Assembly: GCF_052114085.1 (NCBI RefSeq)
Contig: NZ_JBFREB010000001.1
Coordinates: forward strand, 2,542,001-2,606,000
Length of the DNA stretch: 64,000 nt
Source: Leifsonia sp052114085
Lineage (GTDB): Bacteria > Actinomycetota > Actinomycetes > Actinomycetales > Microbacteriaceae
Direction: 5' to 3'
Of the stretch, positions 33,465-41,604 are shown one piece after another (the stretch's first letter is position 1; every line of letters begins with the position of its first letter). The position numbers and the translations under genes are program-made. The notes under the pieces were generated by a model that ran no database searches, was not told the DNA's origin, and saw only the letters and a program-made list of their open reading frames with translations.

Positions 33465-33724
33465 TCGTCCGGTGACCCATCTGCGGCGTTCCTTTCGAGC
33501 CACGACGGGTCCCATCCAACCTCCGCGAATCGGCTTTGCAGATAGTCAAGAGAATCGATCGTCTGGACGCCGGCGAGCGGCTCGACACCCTGACCAGTGG
33601 CCGCCCTCATCAGGATGTATTTGGCTTCCCGTTCTGGCGCTCGACGTTTGGCCTGCGCTCGCGCGCGGATCACCTCATAGACGTCGTTGTCGATGTCGAG
33701 CGTGAGCGTCGTCTTCTCCACCAT
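33461..33724 (-). CDS. vapB: VapB/FitA-type antitoxin
   Basis: 87 residues. The N-terminal ribbon-helix-helix-like part TTLTLDIDNDVYEVIRARAQ (residues 5-24) should bind the promoter, and the C-terminal region (VGWDPSWLERNAADGSPDE) should block the toxin. Start is ambiguous: AGGAGG lies only two bases from ATG 33724 but five bases from GTG 33721, the very next codon, so translation may begin at GTG. The pair sits between the NCS1 permease and purU as a compact two-gene cassette. Confidence 0.85.
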   Translation of the reverse strand: MVEKTTLTLDIDNDVYEVIRARAQAKRRAPEREAKYILMRAATGQGVEPLAGVQTIDSLDYLQSRFAEVGWDPSWLERNAADGSPDE

Positions 33725-33732
33725 GGCCTCCT

Positions 33733-33754
33733 AATACATACATATGTCACATAC
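33733..33754. promoter_or_regulatory. AT-rich promoter/operator of vapBC
   Basis: This stretch is much AT-richer than its surroundings and holds the perfect palindrome ACATATGT (33740-33747) flanked by further ATAC/GTAT copies. On the minus strand TTAGAC and TGTATT are spaced like -35 and -10 boxes. It is a likely binding site for the VapBC complex. The opposite-strand purU start lies at 33793. Confidence 0.5.
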
Positions 33755-33792
33755 GACTCAGTCTAACACTCCGCGCCCGCTACCCTGAACTG

Positions 33793-34656
33793 GTGACCGA
33801 CTCCCCCGCCTCCAACCACTGGGTGCTGACTTTCAGCTGCTCCGACCGTCCCGGCATCGTGCACGCGGTGAGCGGCGCGATCGTCGCGGCCCGGGGCAAC
33901 ATCACCGAGAGCCAGCAGTTCGCGAGCACCGACACCGGGCGTTTCTTCATGCGGCTGCAGGTGGAGTCGGACGCGGGACGCGACGAGTTCGAGCAAGCGC
34001 TCGCCCCCGTCGTCGAGCGGTTCGGGATGACGCACCGCGTCGACAACGTCGGCCGGCCGCTCCGCACGCTCGTGCTCGTGTCCAAGGCGGCGCACTGCCT
34101 CAACGACCTGCTGTTCCGCCAGCGCGCGGGCCAGCTGCCGGTCGAGATCCCGCTCGTGCTGTCCAACCACGACACACTGAGCGATCTGGCCGGCTTCTAC
34201 GGCGTCCCGTTCGAGGCGCACGCCGTGTCCGACGCCGGGTCGAAAGCCGCCTTCGAGGCGCGCGTCCTCGAAGCGGTCGAGGAGCACGACATCGAACTGG
34301 TCGTCCTCGCGCGATACATGCAGATCCTCTCGCCGGAGCTGTGCGCACAGCTCGCCGGACGGGCGATCAACATCCACCACTCCTTCCTGCCCGGCTTCAA
34401 GGGTGCGAACCCCTACCGGCAGGCGCATGCGCGGGGCGTGAAGCTGATCGGCGCCACCGCCCACTTCGTGACGAGCGACCTGGACGAGGGACCGATCATC
34501 GAGCAGAACGTCGTGCGGGTCGACCACACCCAGTCGGTGCAGGAGCTCGTGGCGATCGGGCAGGACGAGGAGAGCCGCACGCTGACGCAGGCCGTCAAGT
34601 GGTTCGCGGAGGACCGGGTGCTGCTCGACGGCGCCCGCACGATCATCTTCCGCTAG
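33793..34656 (+). CDS. purU: Formyltetrahydrofolate deformylase
   Basis: 287 residues from GTG 33793. An N-terminal ACT domain (WVLTFSCSDRPGIVHAVSGA, residues 9-28) precedes a formyltransferase-fold catalytic domain with LVLSNHDTLSDLAGFYGVPF, the catalytic Asn-His region INIHHSFLPGFKGANPYRQA at about 196-215, and KLIGATAHFVTSDLDEGPII with the catalytic Asp. PurU hydrolyses 10-formyl-THF to formate and THF, balancing one-carbon pools. The ACT domain likely senses glycine/methionine as in E. coli. It is divergent from vapB. Confidence 0.94.
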   Translation: MTDSPASNHWVLTFSCSDRPGIVHAVSGAIVAARGNITESQQFASTDTGRFFMRLQVESDAGRDEFEQALAPVVERFGMTHRVDNVGRPLRTLVLVSKAAHCLNDLLFRQRAGQLPVEIPLVLSNHDTLSDLAGFYGVPFEAHAVSDAGSKAAFEARVLEAVEEHDIELVVLARYMQILSPELCAQLAGRAINIHHSFLPGFKGANPYRQAHARGVKLIGATAHFVTSDLDEGPIIEQNVVRVDHTQSVQELVAIGQDEESRTLTQAVKWFAEDRVLLDGARTIIFR

Positions 34657-34762
34657 CGGGGGAGCTTGGAGCAGCGCGAAGCGATGCCGCGACCCCAGCT
34701 CCGAGGGAGCCTGCGACCGAGGTTACGGAGCGCCGAAATGACGGTTCCCGTAGAGTGGACTG

Positions 34763-35125
34763 GTGACTTCCGCCCCCGAACAGCACGCCGCCGTCAAGGT
34801 GGGCGTCAACGATGTGATCCGGTTCGTGCTCGAGCTGTTCGCGATCGTCTCGCTGGGCCTCTGGGGCTTCCTGGCCTGGCCGCTCCCGTGGAACATCCTG
34901 GTCGGAATCGGCGCACCGGCGATCGCCATCCTGTTGTGGGCGCTCTTCCGCTCCCCTCGGGCGGTGCTCCACGTCGACGCGTTCGTGAAGGCGGTCGTCG
35001 AGATCGTGGTGATGGGTTCAGCAGCCTTCGCCTGGTGGAGCCTGGGCCAGCCCGTCGTCGCCATCGTGTTCGCGGTGGTCGCGACCGTGAGCGGCGTCCT
35101 CAACTGCCGGCGCGAGTTCGCATGA
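34763..35125 (+). CDS. DUF2568 (YrdB-like) small membrane protein
   Basis: 120 residues from GTG 34763. Four predicted helices: VIRFVLELFAIVSLGLWGFL, WNILVGIGAPAIAILLWALF, VVEIVVMGSAAFAWWSL and VAIVFAVVATVSGVLNC. The sequence pattern NDVIRFVLELFAI and GAPAIAILLWALFRSP matches DUF2568/YrdB proteins, whose function is unknown. The gene overlaps the second nagA by 4 bp (ATGA), so it is co-translated with it. A role in amino-sugar metabolism is not established. Confidence 0.75.
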   Translation: MTSAPEQHAAVKVGVNDVIRFVLELFAIVSLGLWGFLAWPLPWNILVGIGAPAIAILLWALFRSPRAVLHVDAFVKAVVEIVVMGSAAFAWWSLGQPVVAIVFAVVATVSGVLNCRREFA

Positions 35126-36279
35126 GCCGCCTCGTCGTCCACAGTGCCCGCAAAGTGGATGCGGACGGGCGGGTGGATGAGTTCTGGTTCGTCGCCGACG
35201 GCGCCCACCTCACCGCGACCGGCTCGGGCGCGGGATGGCGGGAGGCGGCCGCCGACGCATCCCCCGGCGATCGGATCATCGACGCCCAAGGACACTGGCT
35301 CACCCCCGGCTTCATCGACCTGCACTGCCACGGCGGCGGCGGGCACCCGTACGACGACGGCATCGACGAGATGCGCGCGGCCCTGGCCACGCACCGCGCC
35401 CACGGCACCACCCGCTCCCTGATCTCGCACGTCGCCAATCCCCTCGCAGCCCTTCGGGAGAGCCTCAGCATCGTCGCCGAGCTCACCGCGACCGACCCGC
35501 TCGTGCTCGGCTCCCACCTGGAGGGGCCGTTCCTCGCCCCGGAGCGGCGCGGAGCGCACGACGCGCGCTTCCTGCGCGAGCCGCAGCCGGAGGCGGTGGA
35601 GGAACTCATCGGTGCGGCGCGCGGCACCCTCCGCACGGCGACCATCGCACCCGAGCTGCCGAACGCGCTCGAGTCCATCGGCGTGCTCATCGAGGCCGGC
35701 GTGGTCGTCGGCGTCGGCCACACGGCGGCCGACTACACCCAGGCGGCGCGGGCTTTCGAGGTGGGCGCGCGGCTGCTGACCCACGCGTTCAACGCGATGG
35801 AGGGCATCCACCATCGTGCTCCCGGGCCGGTCATGGCCGCGATCGAGAACCGGGACGTGACCCTCGAGCTGATCCTCGACGGCCTGCACGTGCATCCACC
35901 GGTCGCCGGCCTGCTGTTCCGCGAGGCGCCGGGTCGCGTCGCCCTGGTGACGGACGCGATGGCGGCGGCGGGCGCGAGCGACGGCGACTACCGCCTCGGC
36001 GACCTCAACGTGACGGTGCACGACGGCCTGGCAGTGCTGTCCGGCACACACACCATTGCCGGCTCCACCCTGACTCAGGATGCGGCCCTCCGTAACGCCG
36101 TGACCCTGGTGGGCGTGGATCCGGTGGACGCGGTGACCGCCCTCACCCGGACGCCCGCGCGCGTGCTCGGCGAGGACCACCGCTTCGGTCGTCTGCACAC
36201 CGGCTACGTCGCCGATGCCGTGCTCCTCGACCACGAGTGGCGCGTGCGCACGGTCATCGCCGACGGCTCGGTGCTCTAA
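35122..36279 (+). CDS. nagA: N-acetylglucosamine-6-phosphate deacetylase, locus 2
   Basis: 385 residues from ATG 35122. Same amidohydrolase family as the gene at 28388 but clearly diverged. Motifs: TPGFIDLHCHGGGGHPYDDG (HCH instead of HVH), GSHLEGPFLAPERRGAHD, VGVGHTAADYTQAARAF, LLTHAFNAMEGIHHRAPGP and catalytic Asp about 278 in LVTDAMAAAGASDGDYRLG. It supplies glucosamine 6-phosphate to NagB, encoded convergently at 36401. The two nagA copies in one window probably serve different transport systems. Confidence 0.92.
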   Translation: MSRLVVHSARKVDADGRVDEFWFVADGAHLTATGSGAGWREAAADASPGDRIIDAQGHWLTPGFIDLHCHGGGGHPYDDGIDEMRAALATHRAHGTTRSLISHVANPLAALRESLSIVAELTATDPLVLGSHLEGPFLAPERRGAHDARFLREPQPEAVEELIGAARGTLRTATIAPELPNALESIGVLIEAGVVVGVGHTAADYTQAARAFEVGARLLTHAFNAMEGIHHRAPGPVMAAIENRDVTLELILDGLHVHPPVAGLLFREAPGRVALVTDAMAAAGASDGDYRLGDLNVTVHDGLAVLSGTHTIAGSTLTQDAALRNAVTLVGVDPVDAVTALTRTPARVLGEDHRFGRLHTGYVADAVLLDHEWRVRTVIADGSVL

Positions 36280-36400
36280 CGGGGCTGCGTCCGCCGGTCG
36301 TCAGCTGCGACTGCGCCTCTTCGGAACGTCTGCTGTTGCGCGCCCGGGGGCAAACGCGACCAACGACCGCACACACGCACCGCTGCCGCCGCCGCCGCCG

Positions 36401-37186
36401 CTAGAGCGTCTGCCAGGACGGCTTGTTCGCGTACGCGTACCGGTAGTAGTCGAGGTTCCGCAAGCGCGACGCAGCGGCCTCGTCGACCAGCACGGTGACG
36501 TGCGGGTGGAGCTGCACAGCCGAGCCGGGGTTGGACGCCGACACCGGTCCCTCCACGGCACCGGCCAGCGCCTCCGCCTTGCCCTCACCGAAGGCGAGCA
36601 GCATCAGGTGACGCGCACGCATGATGGTCGACAGGCCCTGCGTGATGCAGTGCATCGGCACGTCGTCCTCCGACGCGAAGAAGCGCGCGTTGTCTTTCCG
36701 CGTCTGCTCGGTCAGCGTCTTGACGCGCGTGACCGACGCGAACGACGAGCCCGGCTCGTTGAACCCGATGTGCCCGTCCGTCCCGATTCCGAGCAGCTGC
36801 ACATCCACCCCGCCCGACTCGGCGATGGCCTTCTCGTAGTCGGCGCCGGCGTGCTCGATGCCGTCGAGCGAACCGTTCGGCACGTGGATGAGCGACGGCG
36901 TCAGTCCGAGCGGCTCGACGACCTCGCGCGTGATGACCGCACGGTACGACTCGGGATGCCCCGCCGGGAGGCCCACGTACTCGTCGAGGGCGTAGCCGCG
37001 GACGTGGGACATGTCCACGCTCCGCTCCCGGATGCCGCGCTCCAGCGCCCGGTACACCGCCAGCGGAGTCGAGCCCGTCGCGAGCCCGAGCACGGCGTCC
37101 GGCTTGGTGGCGATGAGGTCCAGGATGCTGCGCGCGGCGAGGTCGCCCGCGGAGTCCTGGTCGGGGACGACGACGATTTCGGCCAT
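36401..37186 (-). CDS. nagB: Glucosamine-6-phosphate deaminase
   Basis: 261 residues, the usual size. Motifs: LGLATGSTPLAVYRALE (phosphate loop, about 36-52), YALDEYVGLPAGHPESY (catalytic Asp near 70), and LGIGTDGHIGFNEPGSSF (catalytic Asp-His-Glu near 135-145). It converts glucosamine 6-phosphate to fructose 6-phosphate and ammonia. It is last in the minus-strand operon and its ATG overlaps the ROK kinase stop by one base. No extended C-terminal tail is seen, so allosteric control by GlcNAc-6-P as in enteric NagB is uncertain. Confidence 0.94.
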   Translation of the reverse strand: MAEIVVVPDQDSAGDLAARSILDLIATKPDAVLGLATGSTPLAVYRALERGIRERSVDMSHVRGYALDEYVGLPAGHPESYRAVITREVVEPLGLTPSLIHVPNGSLDGIEHAGADYEKAIAESGGVDVQLLGIGTDGHIGFNEPGSSFASVTRVKTLTEQTRKDNARFFASEDDVPMHCITQGLSTIMRARHLMLLAFGEGKAEALAGAVEGPVSASNPGSAVQLHPHVTVLVDEAAASRLRNLDYYRYAYANKPSWQTL

Positions 37187-38082
37187 CAGTTCTCTCCTAC
37201 GAGTGCCGCACCCAGCGCGGCGACGGGGGTTCCTTCGGGGACGAGGCGCACCCGCCCTGGCAGGTCGAGCGACGCCAGGAACGGCGACGTGCGCTCCCAG
37301 TCGTGCAGCACCTCGTGGACGTCGCCGAGCAGGCGCTCCCCCAGGTGGCTCAGGCCTCCCCCGATCACCACGGTGGCGGGGTCGACGGTGAGCACGAGGA
37401 CGCGCACCGCGGCGGCGATGCCCGCTGCCAGCCTAGCCGTGATCGCCTGCGCGTCGCGGTCGCCGTCGGAGGCAGCAGCGAAGACCGCGCGCACCGGGAG
37501 CGGGTCGTCGGTGGGCCACTGCCGCGCCACGCCGGAGCCGCTTGCGACGGTCTCCAGGCAGCCGCGCTGCCCGCAGGCGCAGACCGGACCCGCCGGGTCG
37601 ACCGGCAGGTGACCGACCTCGCCGGCGATGCCGGTGCTGCCACGCCACAGCCTCCCGTCGACGACGATGCCCGCCGCCATCCCGGTCCCGAGGTTGAGGA
37701 ACGCCATCGTGCCGGACAGGCCCAGGAGGTGGTAGGCGCCGAGCGCAGCAGCCTTGACGTCGTTCTCGACCCGGACGCCGACGCCCAGCCGGCCGGCGAG
37801 CATCCCGCCCAGCTCCAGCCGGTCGAGCCCCAGGTTCACGGCATGGGCGACATGCCCGGAGGCGGTGTCGACCATCCCGGGCACGCCGATCCCGATCGAC
37901 TGGAAGGCGGCGGGCGCCAGGCCGGTCAGCTCCCCGATGCGCGACACCGCCGTGACCGCGGTCTCGACGACGGCGTCGTGGCCGAACCCCGTCGAGAGCC
38001 GGATGCGCTGGGTCAGCATCCCGCGCTCGTCGACGGCGACCGCGTCGGTCTTCGTTCCGCCGATGTCGATGCCGAGCCTCAC
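37186..38082 (-). CDS. ROK-family amino-sugar kinase, locus 2
   Basis: 298 residues from GTG 38082, overlapping the nagZ stop by 4 bp. Canonical ROK kinase: GIDIGGTKTDAVAVDERG at residues 4-21, IGIGVPGMVD, VENDVKAAALGAYHLLG with the catalytic Asp, LNLGTGMAAGIVVDGRLW and the zinc motif CACGQRGCLETVAS. Lying between NagZ and NagB, it most likely phosphorylates free GlcNAc released by NagZ to GlcNAc 6-phosphate. Glucokinase activity is an alternative. All key residues are present. Confidence 0.9.
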   Translation of the reverse strand: MRLGIDIGGTKTDAVAVDERGMLTQRIRLSTGFGHDAVVETAVTAVSRIGELTGLAPAAFQSIGIGVPGMVDTASGHVAHAVNLGLDRLELGGMLAGRLGVGVRVENDVKAAALGAYHLLGLSGTMAFLNLGTGMAAGIVVDGRLWRGSTGIAGEVGHLPVDPAGPVCACGQRGCLETVASGSGVARQWPTDDPLPVRAVFAAASDGDRDAQAITARLAAGIAAAVRVLVLTVDPATVVIGGGLSHLGERLLGDVHEVLHDWERTSPFLASLDLPGRVRLVPEGTPVAALGAALVGEN

Positions 38083-39656
38083 GACCGGTGTCCGAGCAGT
38101 TCCAGCAACGCGCGGCCGACCAGCCGCGACGCACCGAAGGTGGCGATGTCGGCGTAGGCGCGATCGTCGCTCGGCCAGCCCATGTCGACGACGAGCACCC
38201 GCTCGCGTTCGGCGCGCAGCCGGTCGATCGCCGCGCGGGCGAACGCGCGGCGGTGGTTGTCCTTGCCGATGACGAGCACGGGCGACTGCGCGGCCAGCAC
38301 GAGGTCGGGATGGTCCCCCTCGGTGAACAGCACCATCGGATTGCCGGCGAAAGCCGCGGCCCAGGGACTCGTCGGCTCGGCCTCGACCTCCGCGAACGGC
38401 CCCCAGGGCGCCGTGCCCACCGCGATGTTCGCCACCGTGTCGATCCGCACCACCGAGTACGTGCCAGCGTTCGCCTCCAGCCACTCCGCCGCATACGCGC
38501 TCACATCGAACGCCCGCTGCGCCGCCCGCACGTCCTCCTCCTCCACCCGGCTCCCGGCCCCCGCCATCGAGTCCGCAATGACTGCACGCGACACGCCGTG
38601 GAGGCCGTCAGTCTTCGCGGACTCGACGGTGGGGCTGCCGGCAGAGGAGGCGAGGGCGCGGACGCGGACGGCGGCGCCGGCGAGGCGGCGGGCGGAGAGC
38701 CGGGCGTCGGAGACGGCGGCGGCGATGGCGTGCTCGATCGCGGCGAGCTGCTCGTCGGTGTTCTCGGTTCCGATGCACAGCAGGTCGCAGCCTGCGGCAA
38801 GCGCCAGCACCGCCGCCTCGGGGATGCCCCGCTCCCCACTCGCACCGTGCATGTCGAGGGCGTCGCTGACGACGACGCCGTCGAAGCCGAGCTCGCCGCG
38901 CAGCATCCCTCCGATGATCGCCGGGCTGAGCGTGGCGGGGAGGGCGGCATCCAGCTGCGGCAGCAGGATGTGGGATGTCATGACCGCCCGTGCCCCCGCC
39001 TCGATGACCGCGCGGAACGGCACCAGCTCGCGCTCGCGCAGCTGCGCCGCCGACAGGTCGACCACGGGCAGTTCGAGGTGGGAGTCGGCGCCGGTGTCGC
39101 CGTGGCCAGGGAAGTGCTTTGCCGCGACCGCTACCCCGGCGCTCTGGAGGCCGCGCGTCCACGCCGCCCCGTGCTCGGCGACCACCTGGGGCGACGTGCC
39201 GAAGCTGCGCACGCCGATCACCGGATTGTCGGGGTTGGAATTGATGTCGATGTCGGGCGCGAAGTCCAGGTTGACGCCCGCGCGCCGCAGTTCGTCCCCC
39301 ACCCGGCGGGCGACCCGCTCCGTGTACGCGACGTCACCGAGCCGGCCCAGGATGGCGTTGCCGGGATACGGCGAGCCGCTCTCGTAGTACAGCCGCGTGA
39401 CATCCCCGCCCTCCTCGTCGATCGCGACGACTGCGTCCGGGTTGGCCGCGTAGATCGCGTCGGTGAGGGCGCGCAGCTGCTCCGCCGAGGCGATGTTCTG
39501 GCCGAACAGGCACACCCCGCCGAGCCCTTCGCGCAGTCGCGCCGCGAGCCACTCGGGGAGCGTCGTCCCGACGAACCCGGGCAGCAGCGTCGCCGCGATG
39601 CTGTGGCGCAGGTCCGGGTCGGTCAGTGCGGTGTCGGCGACGGACGCGCCGGTCAC
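38079..39656 (-). CDS. nagZ: GH3 beta-N-acetylglucosaminidase (NagZ-type) with C-terminal domain
   Basis: 525 residues from GTG 39656 (GTGA overlap with the permease). The NagZ loop with the catalytic His-Asp dyad, KHFPGHGDTGADSHLELP, starts at residue 180, and the nucleophile Asp is at about 265 in VVVSDALDMHG. A second domain follows from about residue 370, as in two-domain GH3 enzymes. No signal peptide, so it works in the cytoplasm on imported GlcNAc-containing disaccharides or muropeptides. Residues about 343-364 are encoded by palindrome D, which falls in the linker between domains: an unusual in-frame insertion. Confidence 0.88.
   Translation of the reverse strand: MTGASVADTALTDPDLRHSIAATLLPGFVGTTLPEWLAARLREGLGGVCLFGQNIASAEQLRALTDAIYAANPDAVVAIDEEGGDVTRLYYESGSPYPGNAILGRLGDVAYTERVARRVGDELRRAGVNLDFAPDIDINSNPDNPVIGVRSFGTSPQVVAEHGAAWTRGLQSAGVAVAAKHFPGHGDTGADSHLELPVVDLSAAQLRERELVPFRAVIEAGARAVMTSHILLPQLDAALPATLSPAIIGGMLRGELGFDGVVVSDALDMHGASGERGIPEAAVLALAAGCDLLCIGTENTDEQLAAIEHAIAAAVSDARLSARRLAGAAVRVRALASSAGSPTVESAKTDGLHGVSRAVIADSMAGAGSRVEEEDVRAAQRAFDVSAYAAEWLEANAGTYSVVRIDTVANIAVGTAPWGPFAEVEAEPTSPWAAAFAGNPMVLFTEGDHPDLVLAAQSPVLVIGKDNHRRAFARAAIDRLRAERERVLVVDMGWPSDDRAYADIATFGASRLVGRALLELLGHRS
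38564..38629. repeat. Palindrome D inside nagZ, copy of element B
   Basis: 66 bp (22 codons) with arms TCGAGTCCGCAATGACTG (38567-38584) and, on the other side, CAGTCTTCGCGGACTCGA (38609-38626), mispairing at two positions. In the same orientation it matches element B (14420-14483) along its whole length, including the loop CGACACGC and the flanking GAGTCCGC/GCGGACTCG. It keeps the nagZ frame open and encodes a Gly/Ala/Ser-rich linker. It is the only member of the family found inside a coding region here. Confidence 0.8.
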
Positions 39657-40561
39657 CCCTTGACCGCCCCGCTGACGAGGCCGCTCGTCATCCGCCCCTG
39701 CACGATCAGGAAGAAAATGATGACGGGCACCGCGACCAGGGTCGACGCCGCCATCACCTGGCCCCAGTCTGTCGCGCGGGAGGCGGACTGCTGAACGAAG
39801 CCCCGAAGCCACAGCGGCAGCGTCGCGCTGCTCGACTGCGGAAGGATGACCAACGCGACGGTGAACTCGTTCCAGGCCTGCAGGAAGGCGTAGACGCCGG
39901 AGGCGACCAGCCCCGGCGCCAGCAGCGGGAACGTGATCCGCAGGAACGCCTGCGTGCGGCTGAGCCCATCCACCATCGCGGCCTCTTCGAGGTCGGCCGG
40001 GATGCCGGCGACGAAGCCGCGCAGCATCCAGATCGTGAACGGCACGACGGCGGCGATGTACAGGATGCTGACGCCGATCACGCTGTTGAGCAGGCCGAGC
40101 GTGCCCATCAGCTTGTATTGGGCGATGAACAGCCCCTCCGCCGGCAGCATCTGGATGAGCAGAACCGCGAGCACGAAGGACCGCCGACCGCGGAAGCGGA
40201 AGCGGCTGATCGCGAGCGCGGCGAGGAACGCGAACGCCAGGCAGAAGACGACCGTGATCAGTGCGACGGCGACGCTCATCCCGAGCGCCGGGAAGAACGT
40301 CCCGCCGTCGACGACCGCGCTGAAGTTGTCGAACGAGCCGCCGAACGGCAGCCAGGTCGGCGTGGTGTTCTGCAGCGTGACGTTCGGCAGCAGCGACGAG
40401 TTCACCATCCAGTAGACGGGGAACACCCAGATCAGGGCGAGGACGATGCCGAGGGCGCCGAGCAGCACGCGCGAGACGCGGATGCGGCGGCGGTTCCGCG
40501 GGCGGCCGGCGACGGCGGTCGGCCGGGTGCCGGGTTTACGGAGCGAGGGCGCGGCGGTCAT
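39653..40561 (-). CDS. Carbohydrate ABC importer permease (MalG-like), locus 2
   Basis: 302 residues with a basic N-terminus and six membrane helices; the EAA loop reads ADLEEAAMVDGLSRTQAFLR at about 198-217. The ending MTSGLVSGAVKG is typical of CUT1 MalG-type subunits. ATG 40561 overlaps the first permease stop and its own stop overlaps the nagZ GTG, so expression is tightly coupled to the hydrolase. An ATPase subunit is not encoded nearby; a shared MsiK-like protein is presumed. Confidence 0.9.
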   Translation of the reverse strand: MTAAPSLRKPGTRPTAVAGRPRNRRRIRVSRVLLGALGIVLALIWVFPVYWMVNSSLLPNVTLQNTTPTWLPFGGSFDNFSAVVDGGTFFPALGMSVAVALITVVFCLAFAFLAALAISRFRFRGRRSFVLAVLLIQMLPAEGLFIAQYKLMGTLGLLNSVIGVSILYIAAVVPFTIWMLRGFVAGIPADLEEAAMVDGLSRTQAFLRITFPLLAPGLVASGVYAFLQAWNEFTVALVILPQSSSATLPLWLRGFVQQSASRATDWGQVMAASTLVAVPVIIFFLIVQGRMTSGLVSGAVKG

Positions 40562-41514
40562 GATTCGTCCTCCTTGAGCAGGTGGCGCACGTAGAACCAG
40601 CTGAGGGCGACGGTCAGCACGAGCACGAAGACGCTGACGGCGCTGGCCATCGCGAAGTCGCTCGAGCCGACGCCGAGCTGGTAGATGTAGGTGCCGAGCA
40701 GGTTGGACTCGCTGGCGATGGAGCCCTTGTCCTGCAGCAGTTTGATCTGAGCGAAGACGCGCAGATCCCAGATGATCTGCAGGAGCAGGACGATGCCGAG
40801 GACCGGCCGGATGATCGGCAGGATGATGTAGCGCAGGCGCTGCCATCCCCGGGCACCGTCCATCTGCGCCGCCTCAAGCACCTCCGTCGAGACTTGCGTG
40901 AGTCCCGCGTAGACCGAGAAGGCGACGAAAGGGACGCTCATCCAGGTCACGATGACCATCGCCACGAAGAAGAACGAGAGCGGGTTCTGCAGCCAGTTGT
41001 GGTCCTGGAAGTCGAGTCCCCAGGATGTGAGCGTGTAGTTGACGACGCCGCGGCGCCAGTCGAACAGCCAGTTCCAGACGGTCATCGCGGCGACCACGGG
41101 CATGGCCCAGGCGAGCAGCAGGGCGATCTGCAGGATGATGCGGACGGCGCGGCCGACGACGTTCATCAGCAGCGCCATCCCGACGCCGATGATCACGGTG
41201 ACGAACGCCGTCACCAGGCAGAAGGCGATGGAGCGGGCGACGACCACCCAGGTGTAGCCGTCCGAAAACAGGGTGATGTAGTTCTCGAACCAGACGAAGT
41301 CAGCCGGCTTGCCGAACTGCTGGGCCAGCCCGAAGTGCTGCATCGAGGTGATCAGCTGCCACACGACGGGGTAGCCGAGCGCGACGAGCAGGATGATGAT
41401 GGCCGGGAGCACCAGGCCGTACGGCGTGATCCTCCCGCGGCGCCGGCGGGGCTGGTCGGCCGCTGGCCGTGGTGGCTCCGGCAGGATGAGGCGAGTGTCC
41501 TCAGTGGCGGTCAC
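40558..41514 (-). CDS. Carbohydrate ABC importer permease (MalF-like), locus 2
   Basis: 318 residues from GTG 41514 with AAGGAG upstream (7 bases). Six membrane helices follow the cytoplasmic tail (PRRRRGRITPYGLVLP). The EAA loop is TEVLEAAQMDGARGWQRLRY near residues 218-237. Works with the MalG-like subunit encoded next and the binding protein encoded 90 bp upstream. That gap contains a strong hairpin, which may lower permease expression relative to the binding protein. Confidence 0.9.
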   Translation of the reverse strand: MTATEDTRLILPEPPRPAADQPRRRRGRITPYGLVLPAIIILLVALGYPVVWQLITSMQHFGLAQQFGKPADFVWFENYITLFSDGYTWVVVARSIAFCLVTAFVTVIIGVGMALLMNVVGRAVRIILQIALLLAWAMPVVAAMTVWNWLFDWRRGVVNYTLTSWGLDFQDHNWLQNPLSFFFVAMVIVTWMSVPFVAFSVYAGLTQVSTEVLEAAQMDGARGWQRLRYIILPIIRPVLGIVLLLQIIWDLRVFAQIKLLQDKGSIASESNLLGTYIYQLGVGSSDFAMASAVSVFVLVLTVALSWFYVRHLLKEDES

Positions 41515-41538
41515 GGACGTCTCCTTGGGTATTCCGTA

Positions 41539-41586
41539 GGACGCAACACGCCGCACCGGTCAGTGCCGACACGGCGTGTTGCGTCC
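41539..41586. repeat. Intercistronic hairpin between binding protein and permease genes
   Basis: Arms GGACGCAACACGCCG (41539-41553) and CGGCGTGTTGCGTCC (41572-41586) pair perfectly over 15 bp with an 18-base loop. Position after the solute-binding protein gene is known in other importer operons as a partial terminator or 3' stabiliser that keeps binding protein in excess; that function is inferred. The loop does not match palindromes A, B or D. Confidence 0.75.
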
Positions 41587-41604
41587 CAACGGTTCGAGCG
41601 GTGG

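Noticed and set aside
34660..34740. Imperfect inverted repeat (CTTGGAGC and GCTCCGAG) after purU
   Set aside because: Only eight bases with one mismatch and no U-run; too weak to call a terminator.
34723..36234. Minus-strand open frame of about 500 codons antisense to nagA
   Set aside because: It mirrors codon bias of the second nagA and DUF2568 genes, with no ribosome binding site or recognisable domain.
36384..36402. GCC trinucleotide repeat before the nagB stop
   Set aside because: Five or so GCC units in a short non-coding gap are expected in a GC-rich genome and show no second copy or structure.
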